Positions 18,401 to 28,062 of a DNA stretch of 64,000 nucleotides are shown piece after piece. The DNA is from an uncultured Oleiphilus sp. GTDB lineage: Bacteria; Pseudomonadota; Gammaproteobacteria; Pseudomonadales; Oleiphilaceae. The notes beneath the pieces are model-generated. The model was not told where the DNA came from, ran no database searches, and was given only the letters and a program-made list of their open reading frames with translations. The translations under genes and the position numbers were made by a program. The stretch covers positions 62,001 to 126,000 of the forward strand of contig CAJWBE010000002.1 of the NCBI GenBank assembly GCA_913020045.1, read 5' to 3'. Each line of letters begins with the position of its first letter. The stretch's first letter is position 1.

Positions 18401-19429
18401 ATGTCAAAAATGTTTAAGAAAGCCCGTCTTACTAAGCTTAAATCCCCCGTATTCGTAACGGGGGCAGCGGGATTTATTGGCCGACGTTTGGTCAATTATT
18501 TGCTGGAAATAGACGTTGAGGTAGTTGCGTTCGATATTATCGCCTGTCCCGAAGCGTTGGCGGATTCCTCTAGCTTAAGGTGGGTCAAAGGTGATGTGAC
18601 GGATTACGAGGATGTGTTCCAGGCTATGTCGGGCGTGAAGACCGTTTTTCATCTTGCCGCGATGGTAGGTGACTGGGGGGCGGCTGATCTACATCGTCGT
18701 GTAACTGTAGATGGCACTGATAATGTCTTCCGCGCGGGCCAGGAGGGAGGCGAAAACCCGACAGTCGTGTTGGCATCTAGTATTGTTGTTTATGGCCAGC
18801 AGATAGGCGAGGGAACTTGCCATGAAGGGTGTTCGCTAGGGAACACTTTTGGCCCTTATAGTGAATCAAAACAAGCTCAGGAGAAGTTAGCTCAAGCGTA
18901 TTTGCAGAAGGGGCTAGATGTGCGCATTGTGCGACCCGCCAACGTTTATGGTGCAGGCTCTAAGCCTTGGGTAGAGGAGTTGTGTCGGGAGTTGAAGCGG
19001 GGTGTCCCTGCCTTGATCGGCGGCGGAGACTTTAATGCCGGACTGGTGCATGTAGATAATGTTGTCGATATTCTAGTGCGCGTCGCTCGAGCGTCTGGGC
19101 AGGCGGGGCAAGTGTTTAATGCTGGTGAAGAAGAGGTCGTGACATGGAAGCAGTATACGGGAGATTTGGCGAAGTTGATTGGTGCGCCGAGGCCGAGGTC
19201 GTTACCCTTTTTTGTTGCGAGCTCAATGTCACTCGCGCTTGAAAACAGTTATCGCTTGTTTGGTGTGACATCTAGACCTCCGTTAACTCAAGAAGCGTTA
19301 AATCTAGTTGGCTCTGCACATGATATTTCGATGAAAAAAACCGTCGCAGTGCTTGGCTTTCGCCCCCTAGTCAGCTACCGAGAAGGCTTGAACGAGGTTC
19401 AGCATTATATGCATGCTAGTGCGGATTGA
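18401..19429 (+). CDS. NAD-dependent epimerase/dehydratase (extended SDR, 3-beta-HSD-like)
   Basis: The 342-residue protein starts with VTGAAGFIGRRLVNYL, the Rossmann motif of extended SDRs, and has the catalytic pair in GPYSESKQAQE (YxxxK). The later VRPANVYGAGS and VHVDNVVDILVR are typical of sugar-nucleotide epimerases and hydroxysteroid dehydrogenase-like members. With the SDR just upstream it suggests successive oxidoreduction of an alicyclic or terpenoid-like substrate. The gene ends the insert that separates hflX from hflK; 216 bp follow before hflK. Confidence 0.8.
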   Translation: MSKMFKKARLTKLKSPVFVTGAAGFIGRRLVNYLLEIDVEVVAFDIIACPEALADSSSLRWVKGDVTDYEDVFQAMSGVKTVFHLAAMVGDWGAADLHRRVTVDGTDNVFRAGQEGGENPTVVLASSIVVYGQQIGEGTCHEGCSLGNTFGPYSESKQAQEKLAQAYLQKGLDVRIVRPANVYGAGSKPWVEELCRELKRGVPALIGGGDFNAGLVHVDNVVDILVRVARASGQAGQVFNAGEEEVVTWKQYTGDLAKLIGAPRPRSLPFFVASSMSLALENSYRLFGVTSRPPLTQEALNLVGSAHDISMKKTVAVLGFRPLVSYREGLNEVQHYMHASAD

Positions 19430-19645
19430 ATGCTATGTTCTGGTGCGCAAGCCTTTTTCTATAATTCCCTTGCCCAACTAGTCGAACAACAATAAGATGT
19501 GGGCCTTGTAATTGGGGCGACCGCCCTTACTTAACAGAATAGCGAATCTTGCGAAACCGAGTTTTATTTGAACTTGGTCGTGAGGGTTCGGTGTCTTCAG
19601 GCGGTAACCCGCCAATCAAATTTCTAACAATTGACGGAGTATTTT

Positions 19646-20800
19646 ATGGCCTGGAATGAGCCGGGTGGAAACCAGAACGGTAAAGATCCGTGGGGCAACA
19701 ATAATCGTGGAAATCAGGGGCCACCTGATTTAGACGAAGCCTTGAAGCAATTGCTGAATAAACTTAACGGTTTGTTCGGTTCGGGTTCTGGTGGCGGTAA
19801 CAGCGGTGACAATAGTAACGGACAGAGCTTTGGCGGTGTTGCGCTAATTTTGGTCGTTCTACTGATTGTTTTTCTCGGTTTCAAGTCTGTGTATACCATC
19901 GATGAACAGGAGCGAGGTGTCGTGCTCCAGTTGGGTAAATACAATCGAACGCTGGACCCAGGGCTGCAATTTGTCATCCCGATTTTCGAGAAAGTGACTC
20001 CTGTCAATACGACTAACGTTCGTAATGCTGAATTGAAGCAGGAAATGCTAACTCAAGATGAAAACGTCGTTGAGGTTGAGCTGAACGTCCAGTATACGGT
20101 TTCAGACCCGGTAGCGTTTGCGCTTAGGGTAGAAAACCCTGAAGGAAGTTTGCGCCATGCAGCTGAATCGGCACTGCGGCATGAAGTGGGTAGTACTGAT
20201 TTGAACCCCATCATGACTGATGGCCGTCGCTTATTAGCGGACAACGTTCGTTCACGTTTGCAGGAATACATGAATACTTATCAAACAGGGATTAACGTTA
20301 GTATTGTTAACGTTAAAGAAGCGCGCGCTCCAGCTGCTGTTCAAGCGGCGTTTGATGACGTTCAAAAAGCAAACCTTGATAAAGAGCGTTTTGTGAACGA
20401 AGCGCAAGCTTATGCGAATACCGTTGTTCCTGAGGCGCGTGGTGCTTCTCAGCGTATGCTGGAAGAAGCGAATGCGTATAAGGAGCAAGTTATTGCTCGT
20501 GCAACAGGTCAAGCGGTCCGTTTTAAGAAGCTTTTAGTCGAGTATGATAAGGCGCCTGAAGTCACACGTGAGCGTCTATACCTTGATGCAATTTCATCAG
20601 TTTATAGCAACAGCAGTAAGGTGTTGGTAGACGTTGAGGGGGGCAATAACATGATGTACCTGCCTTTGGATCAAATAATGCAACGTCGCCAAAACACCAG
20701 CGCTGACTCTGCCGCAGACCAAGATGTCTCGAATATTGCAGACCAGGTTATTGAGGAGCTTAGAGCTCGAAATGCCCGTACTTCAAGGGAGAGCAGATAA
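19646..20800 (+). CDS. hflK: FtsH protease modulator HflK
   Basis: HflK and HflC form an inner-membrane SPFH complex that encloses and restrains FtsH. The ATG at 19646 has GGAG six bases upstream and gives 384 residues. The Gly/Asn-rich N-terminus (MAWNEPGGNQNGKDPWGNNN) is characteristic of HflK, followed by one membrane segment (about 67-87) and the SPFH/band-7 domain (about 90-290). Its TAA overlaps the hflC ATG by one base. The 216 bp upstream contain short hairpins (for example GGCGG-TAAC-CCGCC near 19600) and presumably a promoter, since the normal upstream partner hflX is displaced. Confidence 0.97.
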   Translation: MAWNEPGGNQNGKDPWGNNNRGNQGPPDLDEALKQLLNKLNGLFGSGSGGGNSGDNSNGQSFGGVALILVVLLIVFLGFKSVYTIDEQERGVVLQLGKYNRTLDPGLQFVIPIFEKVTPVNTTNVRNAELKQEMLTQDENVVEVELNVQYTVSDPVAFALRVENPEGSLRHAAESALRHEVGSTDLNPIMTDGRRLLADNVRSRLQEYMNTYQTGINVSIVNVKEARAPAAVQAAFDDVQKANLDKERFVNEAQAYANTVVPEARGASQRMLEEANAYKEQVIARATGQAVRFKKLLVEYDKAPEVTRERLYLDAISSVYSNSSKVLVDVEGGNNMMYLPLDQIMQRRQNTSADSAADQDVSNIADQVIEELRARNARTSRESR

Positions 20801-21672
20801 TGAATAAGTCAGGATTAATCGTTGTTATTGCTTTGCTGTTGGGGCTAGGTATCGTCTCGTCTTCTTTGTACACGGTTAACGAAACTGAAATTGCAATCAA
20901 ACTTCAGTTCGGTGAAATCGTACAAACTGACATTGAGCCGGGATGGCATTTTAAAATGCCTTTCGTGCAGAATATCAGAAAATTTGATGCGCGGATTCTA
21001 ACGCTTGATACACCACCAGAGCGTTTTCTGACGGTGGGTAAAAAGTTCGTTATTGTTGACTCTTTCATTAAATGGAAGATCTCTGATGTAAAAACGTTCT
21101 ATAAAGCAACAGCTGGTAATCGTTGGCAGGCAACGACATTGCTGTCTAACTCTACCAACAAGGGCTTGCGTGACGAGTTCGCGGCGCGCAGCTTGACGGA
21201 AGTTGTGTCGGGTGAGCGAGATCAATTGATGTCTGTCATCACTAGTAAACTTAATGAACAAACGCTGGGTGAGTTTGGGATCGAGGTATTAGATGTGCGG
21301 GTTAAAGGCATCGACTTACCGGAAGATCTAAGTAAGAACGTTTATCGACGTATGTCTACGGAGCGAGAGCGTGAAGCGCGCGAAACGCGTTCGCAAGGTA
21401 AAGAACTTGCGGAAGGTATTCGAGCTGATGCTGATCGTCAAAAGACAGTTCTACTCGCCGAGGCATATCGTGAGGCGGAACAGACTCGTGGTGAAGGTGA
21501 TGCGATCGCAGCCAATACTTATGCGGAAGCTTACAATCGGAATAAAGAGTTTTATTCGTTTACGCGCAGCCTTAAGGCGTATACGGAAACATTTTCTGGT
21601 CAAGATGATGTGTTATTACTAAAACCAGACAGCGACTTTTTCAAGTACATGAAAAGCCCAACTGGCAAGTAG
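20800..21672 (+). CDS. hflC: FtsH protease modulator HflC
   Basis: The 290-residue partner of HflK. It has an N-terminal membrane segment (residues 4-24) and an SPFH domain with YTVNETEIAIKLQFGEIV. It overlaps hflK by one base, so the two are made together in the expected 1:1 ratio. A strong terminator follows 17 bases after the stop. Confidence 0.97.
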   Translation: MNKSGLIVVIALLLGLGIVSSSLYTVNETEIAIKLQFGEIVQTDIEPGWHFKMPFVQNIRKFDARILTLDTPPERFLTVGKKFVIVDSFIKWKISDVKTFYKATAGNRWQATTLLSNSTNKGLRDEFAARSLTEVVSGERDQLMSVITSKLNEQTLGEFGIEVLDVRVKGIDLPEDLSKNVYRRMSTEREREARETRSQGKELAEGIRADADRQKTVLLAEAYREAEQTRGEGDAIAANTYAEAYNRNKEFYSFTRSLKAYTETFSGQDDVLLLKPDSDFFKYMKSPTGK

Positions 21673-21688
21673 TTACGCAACAAAGCGT

Positions 21689-21722
21689 AAAAGCGCCTTT
21701 ATCTCGGTATTGGCGCTTTTTT
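21689..21722 (+). terminator. Rho-independent terminator after hflC
   Basis: AAAAGCGCC pairs with GGCGCTTTT across a 14-base loop and is followed by further T residues. It ends the hflKC operon. Confidence 0.88.
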
Positions 21723-21844
21723 GTTGCCTGAAAAAAAGGCGGTTTTTTTGTTCGGGATAAAGAGGTAAAATCGCGTTCTTTTTGGCCAAAGCCAAGTCGA
21801 TTTTGACTTTCTTGTGCTCAATTTAACGCATTTAGGCTGACCGT

Positions 21845-22030
21845 ATGTGGCAAGAATTAATGACAGCGTTTTGCCTAATGCTGATATTGGAGGGGATGAT
21901 TCCTTTTTTGTATCCGGATCGTTGGAAAAACGTCGTTAAAAAGTTGGCGGATATCGATAGCCGAAGCATGAGAATGATGGGACTGGCGAGTATGTTGATT
22001 GGCGCGTTGTCTCTTTATCTAGTGCGTTAA
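21845..22030 (+). CDS. DUF2065 small inner-membrane protein (YjeT-like)
   Basis: A 61-residue protein with two hydrophobic segments (about 4-22 and 44-60) separated by PDRWKNVVKKLADID, the DUF2065 signature. Function is unknown. It stands between hflC and hisZ/purA, the same place as yjeT between hflC and purA in enterics, which supports the call. Confidence 0.85.
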   Translation: MWQELMTAFCLMLILEGMIPFLYPDRWKNVVKKLADIDSRSMRMMGLASMLIGALSLYLVR

Positions 22031-22089
22031 ATGAAACTCATCTGCCTTGTTGGTAGTGAAAAATGAATTGGTATGTTGAATTAAGCAAT

Positions 22090-22120
22090 ATGAGTTGGAC
22101 TATATGAGTTGGACTATATG
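22090..22120 (+). repeat. Tandem duplication of the hisZ start region
   Basis: The 14-base unit ATGAGTTGGACTAT occurs at 22090-22103 and 22104-22117 and a third copy begins with the hisZ ATG at 22118. The two upstream ATGs each open a five-codon frame (MSWTI) whose TGA overlaps the next ATG. This makes two tiny coupled leader frames before hisZ. Confidence 0.85.
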
Positions 22121-23305
22121 AGTGGAATAAATCGTTGGTTGTTGCCTGATGGAGTGGACGAGTTACTGCCGCCAGAAGCATGGTCGGTTGAGCTCTTGCG
22201 CCGTTCGTTGTTAGATCTTTTTTCGAGCTACGGGTATGAGTTAGTGACACCGCCCTTGATCGAGTATTTGGAGTCATTATTGACCGGTACTGGCAATGAC
22301 CTAGAGCTACAGACGTTTAAAGTTACTGACCAACTAACAGGGCGTATGATGGGTTTGCGGGGTGATATTACACCGCAAGTAGCGCGCATCGATTCGCACC
22401 TTTTGAAAAGCACAGGTGTTAGTCGCCTTTGCTATGCCGATAACGTTCTACATACGCGGCCTGCACATACCATGACCAGCCGCAGCCCGTTGCAGCTGGG
22501 TTGTGAGCTTTTTGGCGAAGCGAGTGCGGCAGCTGATATGGAAGTTATTTCGCTAATGGTCGAAACCTTAGCGCTAGCTGGCGTTAACGAGCTGCATATT
22601 GATCTAGCACATGTGGGTATTTATCGCGGCCTAGTGGAGACATCTGGGCTTAGTGCAAAAGATCAAAGCACTCTCTTTGATTCGCTAAGCAGAAAGTCGC
22701 TGCCTGAATTAAGCGCCTTGGCCGAACATGTTGCCGAAGGCGGAGAAATTGTTAGAACGATTCGTGATATTGCCGAACTTAGCGGTGGTACAGGGGCGTT
22801 AGAAAAAATACGAGAAAGTGTTGCGCAGCTAAAGCTTTCTAATAACGCGGTTGTCATGTCAGCAATTGATGATCTAGACGCCATTAAGGTACAGCTTCAA
22901 CAGCGTTTCCCTCATGTAGAAATTGGCTTTGATTTTTGCGAGTTGCGCGGATACAGCTACCATACGGGTGTCATGTTCGCTGCTTATACGCCGAGTTACG
23001 GTTACGCGCTTGCCAAGGGTGGTCGCTATGACGACATTGGCAAAGAGTTTGGTGAATCTCGCCCCGCGACAGGATTTAGCGCAGACCTCAAGGCCTTGGC
23101 GCGCGTCTCAGGCCTACAAGTAAGACAAGCAAGTGAAGATGTCGTTGCACCATATGGTGTGTCAGCTGACTTGCTAGGCGCAGTTAAACAGTTGCGCGCT
23201 ACGCGACGCGTCATTCAGCGTTTGAGCGCTCAAGATAACTCAAATTATGGCTGTCGTTTCGAGTTATGTAAAAACGGAGAGGACTGGAAAGTCATTGCTC
23301 TGTGA
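22118..23305 (+). CDS. hisZ: ATP phosphoribosyltransferase regulatory subunit HisZ
   Basis: HisZ is a histidyl-tRNA synthetase paralog without aminoacylation activity that forms the active complex with short-form HisG in the first step of histidine synthesis. The 395-residue protein has LRGDITPQVARIDSH (motif 2 region) and GRYDDIGKEFGESRPATGFS but no anticodon-binding domain. ATG 22118 is chosen over TTG 22109 because the family starts just before WLLPDG. Its presence implies a short HisG encoded elsewhere. Location upstream of purA is as in pseudomonads. Confidence 0.94.
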   Translation: MSGINRWLLPDGVDELLPPEAWSVELLRRSLLDLFSSYGYELVTPPLIEYLESLLTGTGNDLELQTFKVTDQLTGRMMGLRGDITPQVARIDSHLLKSTGVSRLCYADNVLHTRPAHTMTSRSPLQLGCELFGEASAAADMEVISLMVETLALAGVNELHIDLAHVGIYRGLVETSGLSAKDQSTLFDSLSRKSLPELSALAEHVAEGGEIVRTIRDIAELSGGTGALEKIRESVAQLKLSNNAVVMSAIDDLDAIKVQLQQRFPHVEIGFDFCELRGYSYHTGVMFAAYTPSYGYALAKGGRYDDIGKEFGESRPATGFSADLKALARVSGLQVRQASEDVVAPYGVSADLLGAVKQLRATRRVIQRLSAQDNSNYGCRFELCKNGEDWKVIAL

Positions 23306-23387
23306 TTAAAGAATTTATTATGGTGTGCCGGTAAACTGGATAACAGTGACTGAGCGGTTGATGGGCGAAAGCTCAATTAAGAGATGA

Positions 23388-24686
<1,299 letters not shown>

Positions 24687-24777
24687 GCGTTAAGGTGCGT
24701 AAGCAATCAATGACGACATGATTGTTTGATGGGGCGTTGTTGGTATTTTTGATCGCTCATTGTTGATATAAAGAACG

Positions 24778-24814
24778 AAAAAAGCGAATGGCTGGATTAG
24801 CCATTCGCTTTTTT
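24778..24814. terminator. Bidirectional terminator between purA and acyl-CoA dehydrogenase gene
   Basis: A 16-base arm (A-run then GCGAATGGCT, 24778-24793) pairs perfectly with 24799-24814 across a five-base loop. There are T runs on both strands, so it can stop both purA and the convergent gene. Confidence 0.92.
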
Positions 24815-24838
24815 TCGTTTAACGCTTTGTGTGACGAA

Positions 24839-26608
24839 TTAAAATTCGGCGTTGCTAAGCGCCATCAAGGTTTCTTTTCCTGCTTTCACATCCTCCGACA
24901 AGGCTCTGATTTCTGGCAAGCTTTGTCGATAGAAATGATCAGCAGCTTTGCGTTTTCCTGACAAGAAGTCTGCGGGATACTGCGCAATGGTTGCTTCGTT
25001 TTGGGTTTGTTGCGCCATGGTCGCCCAAAGTACAGCAAGGCTTGTTAGTGCAAACATTGTGAGAAGTGGGGTTGCCGCTGCACCCGCTTGCTCAGGATCT
25101 TGTGGTGCATTGGAGCCGACCCAAGCGACCGCTGAGTGCAGTTCAGAAATAAACTCGGCGCACAGGTCTTTGTGCTCTTGGTTTTCGACGCTTGCTAGCA
25201 TGTTGCTTAGTTCTGCGAAATACGTTCGAGCGAGCTGACCGCCTTTCATCGTTAATTTTCGTCCGACCAGATCCAGTGCTTGTATACCGTTGGTTCCTTC
25301 GTAAATACGAGCGATTCGTCCATCTCGCATTAACTGCTCGACGGGCCAGTCCTGCGTGAAGCCGGAACCGCCCATTGACTGTAAGCCGGCATCACTGCTG
25401 AAGTAGCCTTCGTCAGTAAGATAGGATTTAACGACTGGCGTCAGAAGCTGGAACAAATCGTCAGATCGTTCTCGCTCTGCAGGATCGCTGTGCGAATGGC
25501 TTAAATCCAAATGCAAGCCTGCCCAGTAAGCTAATGCTCTGGCGCCTTCAGTGAAGACCTTTTGCTTGAGCAGCATGCGTCGCACATCTGGGTGAACGAT
25601 GATGGCATCAGCACTTTCTCCGGGTTCTTGAGGGCCCGCAATCGAACGACTCTGTCTACGTTCTTTTGCGAACGCTAGAGACACCTGATAAGCCGTTTCA
25701 GCCAAGCCTAAGCCCTGGACGCCGACCATAATTCGTGCCGCATTCATCATGGTGAACATGCACTTTAAGCCTTCGTTCGGGTTGCCGACCAACCAACCTT
25801 TGGCACTCTCGAAGTTCATGACACAGGTTGCTGAGGCTTTGATCCCCATTTTGTGCTCTAAACCACCACAAAAAGCGTCGTTTCGAGTACCGTCTTCAAG
25901 GAACTTTGGCACGACAAATAGTGAGATACCTTTGCTGCCCTGAGGTGCATCGGGAAGTTTAGCGAGTACGAGGTGGATGATGTTGTCTGACAAGTCATGC
26001 TCGCCGCCGGTGATCCAAATCTTGGTGCCAGAGATGGCATAGCTCCCGTCTGCACTGGGTTCGGCTTTGGTTCTAATTAAGCCTAAGTCGGTTCCGCATT
26101 GTGGCTCAGTGAGGCACATCGTGCCCGTCCAAATGCCTTCAATCATCTTGGGAAGGTAGTAAGCCTTTTGCTCGTCGGTACCATGTTGACTAAGGAGATC
26201 AATTGCTCCATGAGATAAGCCTGGGTACATGCCGAAAGAAAGGTTACTAGAGCAACACATTTCGTCTACCACAATCTTTAACAAGTGTGGTAGACCTTGG
26301 CCGCCAAACTCGGGGTCTGCAGAGAGGCCTGTCCAACCGCCTTGCTGATAGGTTTGATAAGCTTCTGGAAACCCTGACGGTGTTTTTACCGAATGCGTTG
26401 CCGGATCATAATTGCAGCCCTCACGATCACCTGACTCGTTAATCGGAAGTAAAACGTTTTCGGCTAACTTTCCGGCTTCTTCGAGAATGGCGCGTTGCAT
26501 CTCTTCCGTTGCTTCGCCGAAGCCCTCTAGTTCTGCTAATTTCTGTGCATTCAGCACGTCGAACAAAACGAATGACATGTCATGACTTGGGGGGGTGTAA
26601 TGGCTCAC
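24839..26608 (-). CDS. Long-form acyl-CoA dehydrogenase (FadE family)
   Basis: The 589-residue flavoenzyme catalyses the first oxidation of fatty acyl-CoA in beta-oxidation. Features include MCLTEPQCGTDLG (FAD/substrate region), SGTKIWITGGEHD, and IYEGTNGIQALDL, whose Glu is the expected base. A C-terminal extension of about 120 residues is typical of the roughly 600-residue Pseudomonas-type FadE proteins. The start is GTG at 26608 with AGAGG six bases upstream. It is closely similar to the two enzymes at 46689 and 48622 but lies alone, 20 kb away. Confidence 0.93.
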   Translation of the reverse strand: MSHYTPPSHDMSFVLFDVLNAQKLAELEGFGEATEEMQRAILEEAGKLAENVLLPINESGDREGCNYDPATHSVKTPSGFPEAYQTYQQGGWTGLSADPEFGGQGLPHLLKIVVDEMCCSSNLSFGMYPGLSHGAIDLLSQHGTDEQKAYYLPKMIEGIWTGTMCLTEPQCGTDLGLIRTKAEPSADGSYAISGTKIWITGGEHDLSDNIIHLVLAKLPDAPQGSKGISLFVVPKFLEDGTRNDAFCGGLEHKMGIKASATCVMNFESAKGWLVGNPNEGLKCMFTMMNAARIMVGVQGLGLAETAYQVSLAFAKERRQSRSIAGPQEPGESADAIIVHPDVRRMLLKQKVFTEGARALAYWAGLHLDLSHSHSDPAERERSDDLFQLLTPVVKSYLTDEGYFSSDAGLQSMGGSGFTQDWPVEQLMRDGRIARIYEGTNGIQALDLVGRKLTMKGGQLARTYFAELSNMLASVENQEHKDLCAEFISELHSAVAWVGSNAPQDPEQAGAAATPLLTMFALTSLAVLWATMAQQTQNEATIAQYPADFLSGKRKAADHFYRQSLPEIRALSEDVKAGKETLMALSNAEF

Positions 26609-26861
26609 AGATTACCTCTTGGTCTTTGCTGTTATGTTCAGTCGTTTTTCGCGACTTTATGAAGCGGTGTGGTTTCACACCAGAACGGTTACTTTTCTCA
26701 GTTTCCTAATAACAATACGGAGTATTTGTCTAACTGGATCTATAACAAGAGCTGCTCAGCAAGATGAGGCGAGGTGCCTAAGGTAGGATCTATAGAGGTT
26801 TAGGTCGACTTTGAAAGAGATACTGTGAGGGACGCGAATAATTCTACGAAAAAGGCAATAC
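26609..26861. other. Non-coding stretch upstream of acyl-CoA dehydrogenase gene
   Basis: No gene is visible. The notable element is an inverted repeat GGTGTG-GTTT-CACACC at 26666-26681, about 58 bases upstream of the GTG start, a plausible operator or hairpin. It does not fit the PsrA pattern. Promoter elements could not be assigned with confidence. A terminator for the PEP-CTERM gene lies at the far side. Confidence 0.45.
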
Positions 26862-26894
26862 AAAAAAGCCGGAGGCGAAGGAGCTTCCGGCTTT
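26862..26894 (-). terminator. Rho-independent terminator after PEP-CTERM gene
   Basis: Read on the minus strand, AAAGCCGGAAG pairs with CTCCGGCTTT (one G-U) around a loop of about ten bases and is followed by T residues, 20 bases beyond the PEP-CTERM stop. Confidence 0.88.
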
Positions 26895-26914
26895 ATGTTA
26901 ACTAATAATGATCA

Positions 26915-27682
26915 TTAAGCTTGGGTCTTGCGACGCGCAAAACCAAGTCCCATTAGACCAAGGCCTAGCAATGCTAGCGTACCTGGCTCAGGCACTTCAG
27001 AGTATTCAATCGCTTCAACATAGCTTGAGTGGTCGCCCCAGCCTGTCGCCGCAACAGCGTAATAGCGATATGCTGAATCAAGACCTGTACTCAAAAAATC
27101 AAGGTCTGTAGGTTGCTGCTGGCCGCCAGCAAAGATGCTTGAGTATTTATCGCCATCTGTACTGACGAAAATATTGAACAATGCATCAGAACCGTCTTTT
27201 AGGTTGCCATCATTATCGGATTTAACTTTCTCTCTGTGCCCGCCGTTAAACCAAACCGTATCGAGAATTGTGTCAATGCCGAAGTCAAAAAATAGAACTT
27301 CATCATTGTTTGAGCCAGAACCAACGTTAGACTCAATGCCGTCGCCTGAGAACGATGAGTAGCTTACCGCACCCAAACCAGCATTGCCCCAATCTTGATA
27401 AACCCGACGACTAGAAATGTTGTCAGATAGATCAAACATTCCGCCAGCAGGTTTTGCTAGGTTAAAGCCTTTTGATTGACCGGCCGTTACAACAAAATCA
27501 TTGAACGTTAGCGTTTGGCCAACAGGTTCTGTTCCGTTAAATGTTGCGCCAGCTCCGCCAGCAGTACCCGTTTCAGCAAGTCCGCCATTTTTTGTTGCGC
27601 CGTCAAACGAAACGATGCCTGCATTGGCTGTTGCACCTAACAAGCTTAAGCAAGCTACTGCAGTTAGATTTTTAAGTTTCAT
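26915..27682 (-). CDS. PEP-CTERM sorting domain protein
   Basis: The 255-residue product starts at ATG 27682 with a signal peptide (MKLKNLTAVACLSLLGATANA) and ends with VPEPGTLALLGLGLMGLGFARRK: the PEP motif, a membrane segment and a basic tail. This tripartite tail is recognised by exosortase, giving a secreted, probably biofilm or polysaccharide-associated protein. The middle is a beta-rich extracellular domain of no clear family. The open frame continues upstream to 27760, but those codons lie inside a riboswitch, so 27682 (GGAA upstream) is the real start. No exosortase gene is in the window. Confidence 0.9.
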   Translation of the reverse strand: MKLKNLTAVACLSLLGATANAGIVSFDGATKNGGLAETGTAGGAGATFNGTEPVGQTLTFNDFVVTAGQSKGFNLAKPAGGMFDLSDNISSRRVYQDWGNAGLGAVSYSSFSGDGIESNVGSGSNNDEVLFFDFGIDTILDTVWFNGGHREKVKSDNDGNLKDGSDALFNIFVSTDGDKYSSIFAGGQQQPTDLDFLSTGLDSAYRYYAVAATGWGDHSSYVEAIEYSEVPEPGTLALLGLGLMGLGFARRKTQA

Positions 27683-27715
27683 GATAATAATTCCAAGTTT
27701 GTCATATAAGTTATA

Positions 27716-27806
27716 GTGCAACCGGCTGCCTACTATGTAAGATTGAGAATGTAGGCCCATGGCTTTCCGTCACAGCCTCGCGGCTGGTTTGGCTACTGCT
27801 AAAAGC
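27716..27806 (-). promoter_or_regulatory. Cyclic-di-GMP-I (GEMM) riboswitch
   Basis: On the minus strand the leader of the PEP-CTERM gene contains, in order, CCAAACC, a stem CAGCC-GCGA-GGCTG with a GNRA loop, TGACGGAAAGCCA, GGGCCTAC, a loop, and GTAGGCAGCCGGTTGC. This matches the GEMM-I aptamer: CAAACC, GNRA-capped hairpin, GACGCAAAGCC, and a second hairpin (GCCTAC pairs with GTAGGC) ending in the GGTTGC-type strand. The base before CAAACC is C instead of the usual G and the C of GACGCAAAG is G, which looks compensatory. The aptamer ends 34 bases before the ATG with no terminator hairpin seen, so control may be of translation initiation. Confidence 0.85.
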
Positions 27807-28062
27807 ACTCAATAATTAGCACAATGCGCGCCACTGTTATTAATGTCATTGAAAACAATCGCTTAAGCGCAGCAATCTTTGTACTGTGTAAAGTTGTTCG
27901 ACACTATATTCTCTTTGTAAAAACGCTTCTCAAATTGAAGAGATTTGGGTGAGTTCGGCACAATATAAGTGCTGCGCGTTAGAGTAAGGTTAAGGTGATA
28001 AGAGGGGTTTATTAAAACCAAGGAAGGATGACAGTCTAGGGTTTTGGCGAATGGTGTACTGC
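27807..28062. other. Non-coding stretch between riboswitch and SDR gene
   Basis: AT-rich sequence with no recognisable gene. It must contain the promoter of the riboswitch transcript on the minus strand, but no good -35/-10 pair could be chosen. No terminator for the SDR gene was recognised. An open frame that crosses it on the minus strand (27863-28141) has no family resemblance and overlaps the SDR gene. Confidence 0.5.

Noticed and set aside
26666-26681. Inverted repeat upstream of the first acyl-CoA dehydrogenase as a PsrA site
   Set aside because: GGTGTG-GTTT-CACACC does not match the AAAC/GTTT pattern seen at 46524-46550.
27683-27760. N-terminal extension of the PEP-CTERM frame
   Set aside because: The codons fall inside the c-di-GMP riboswitch and would place 26 residues before a normal signal peptide.
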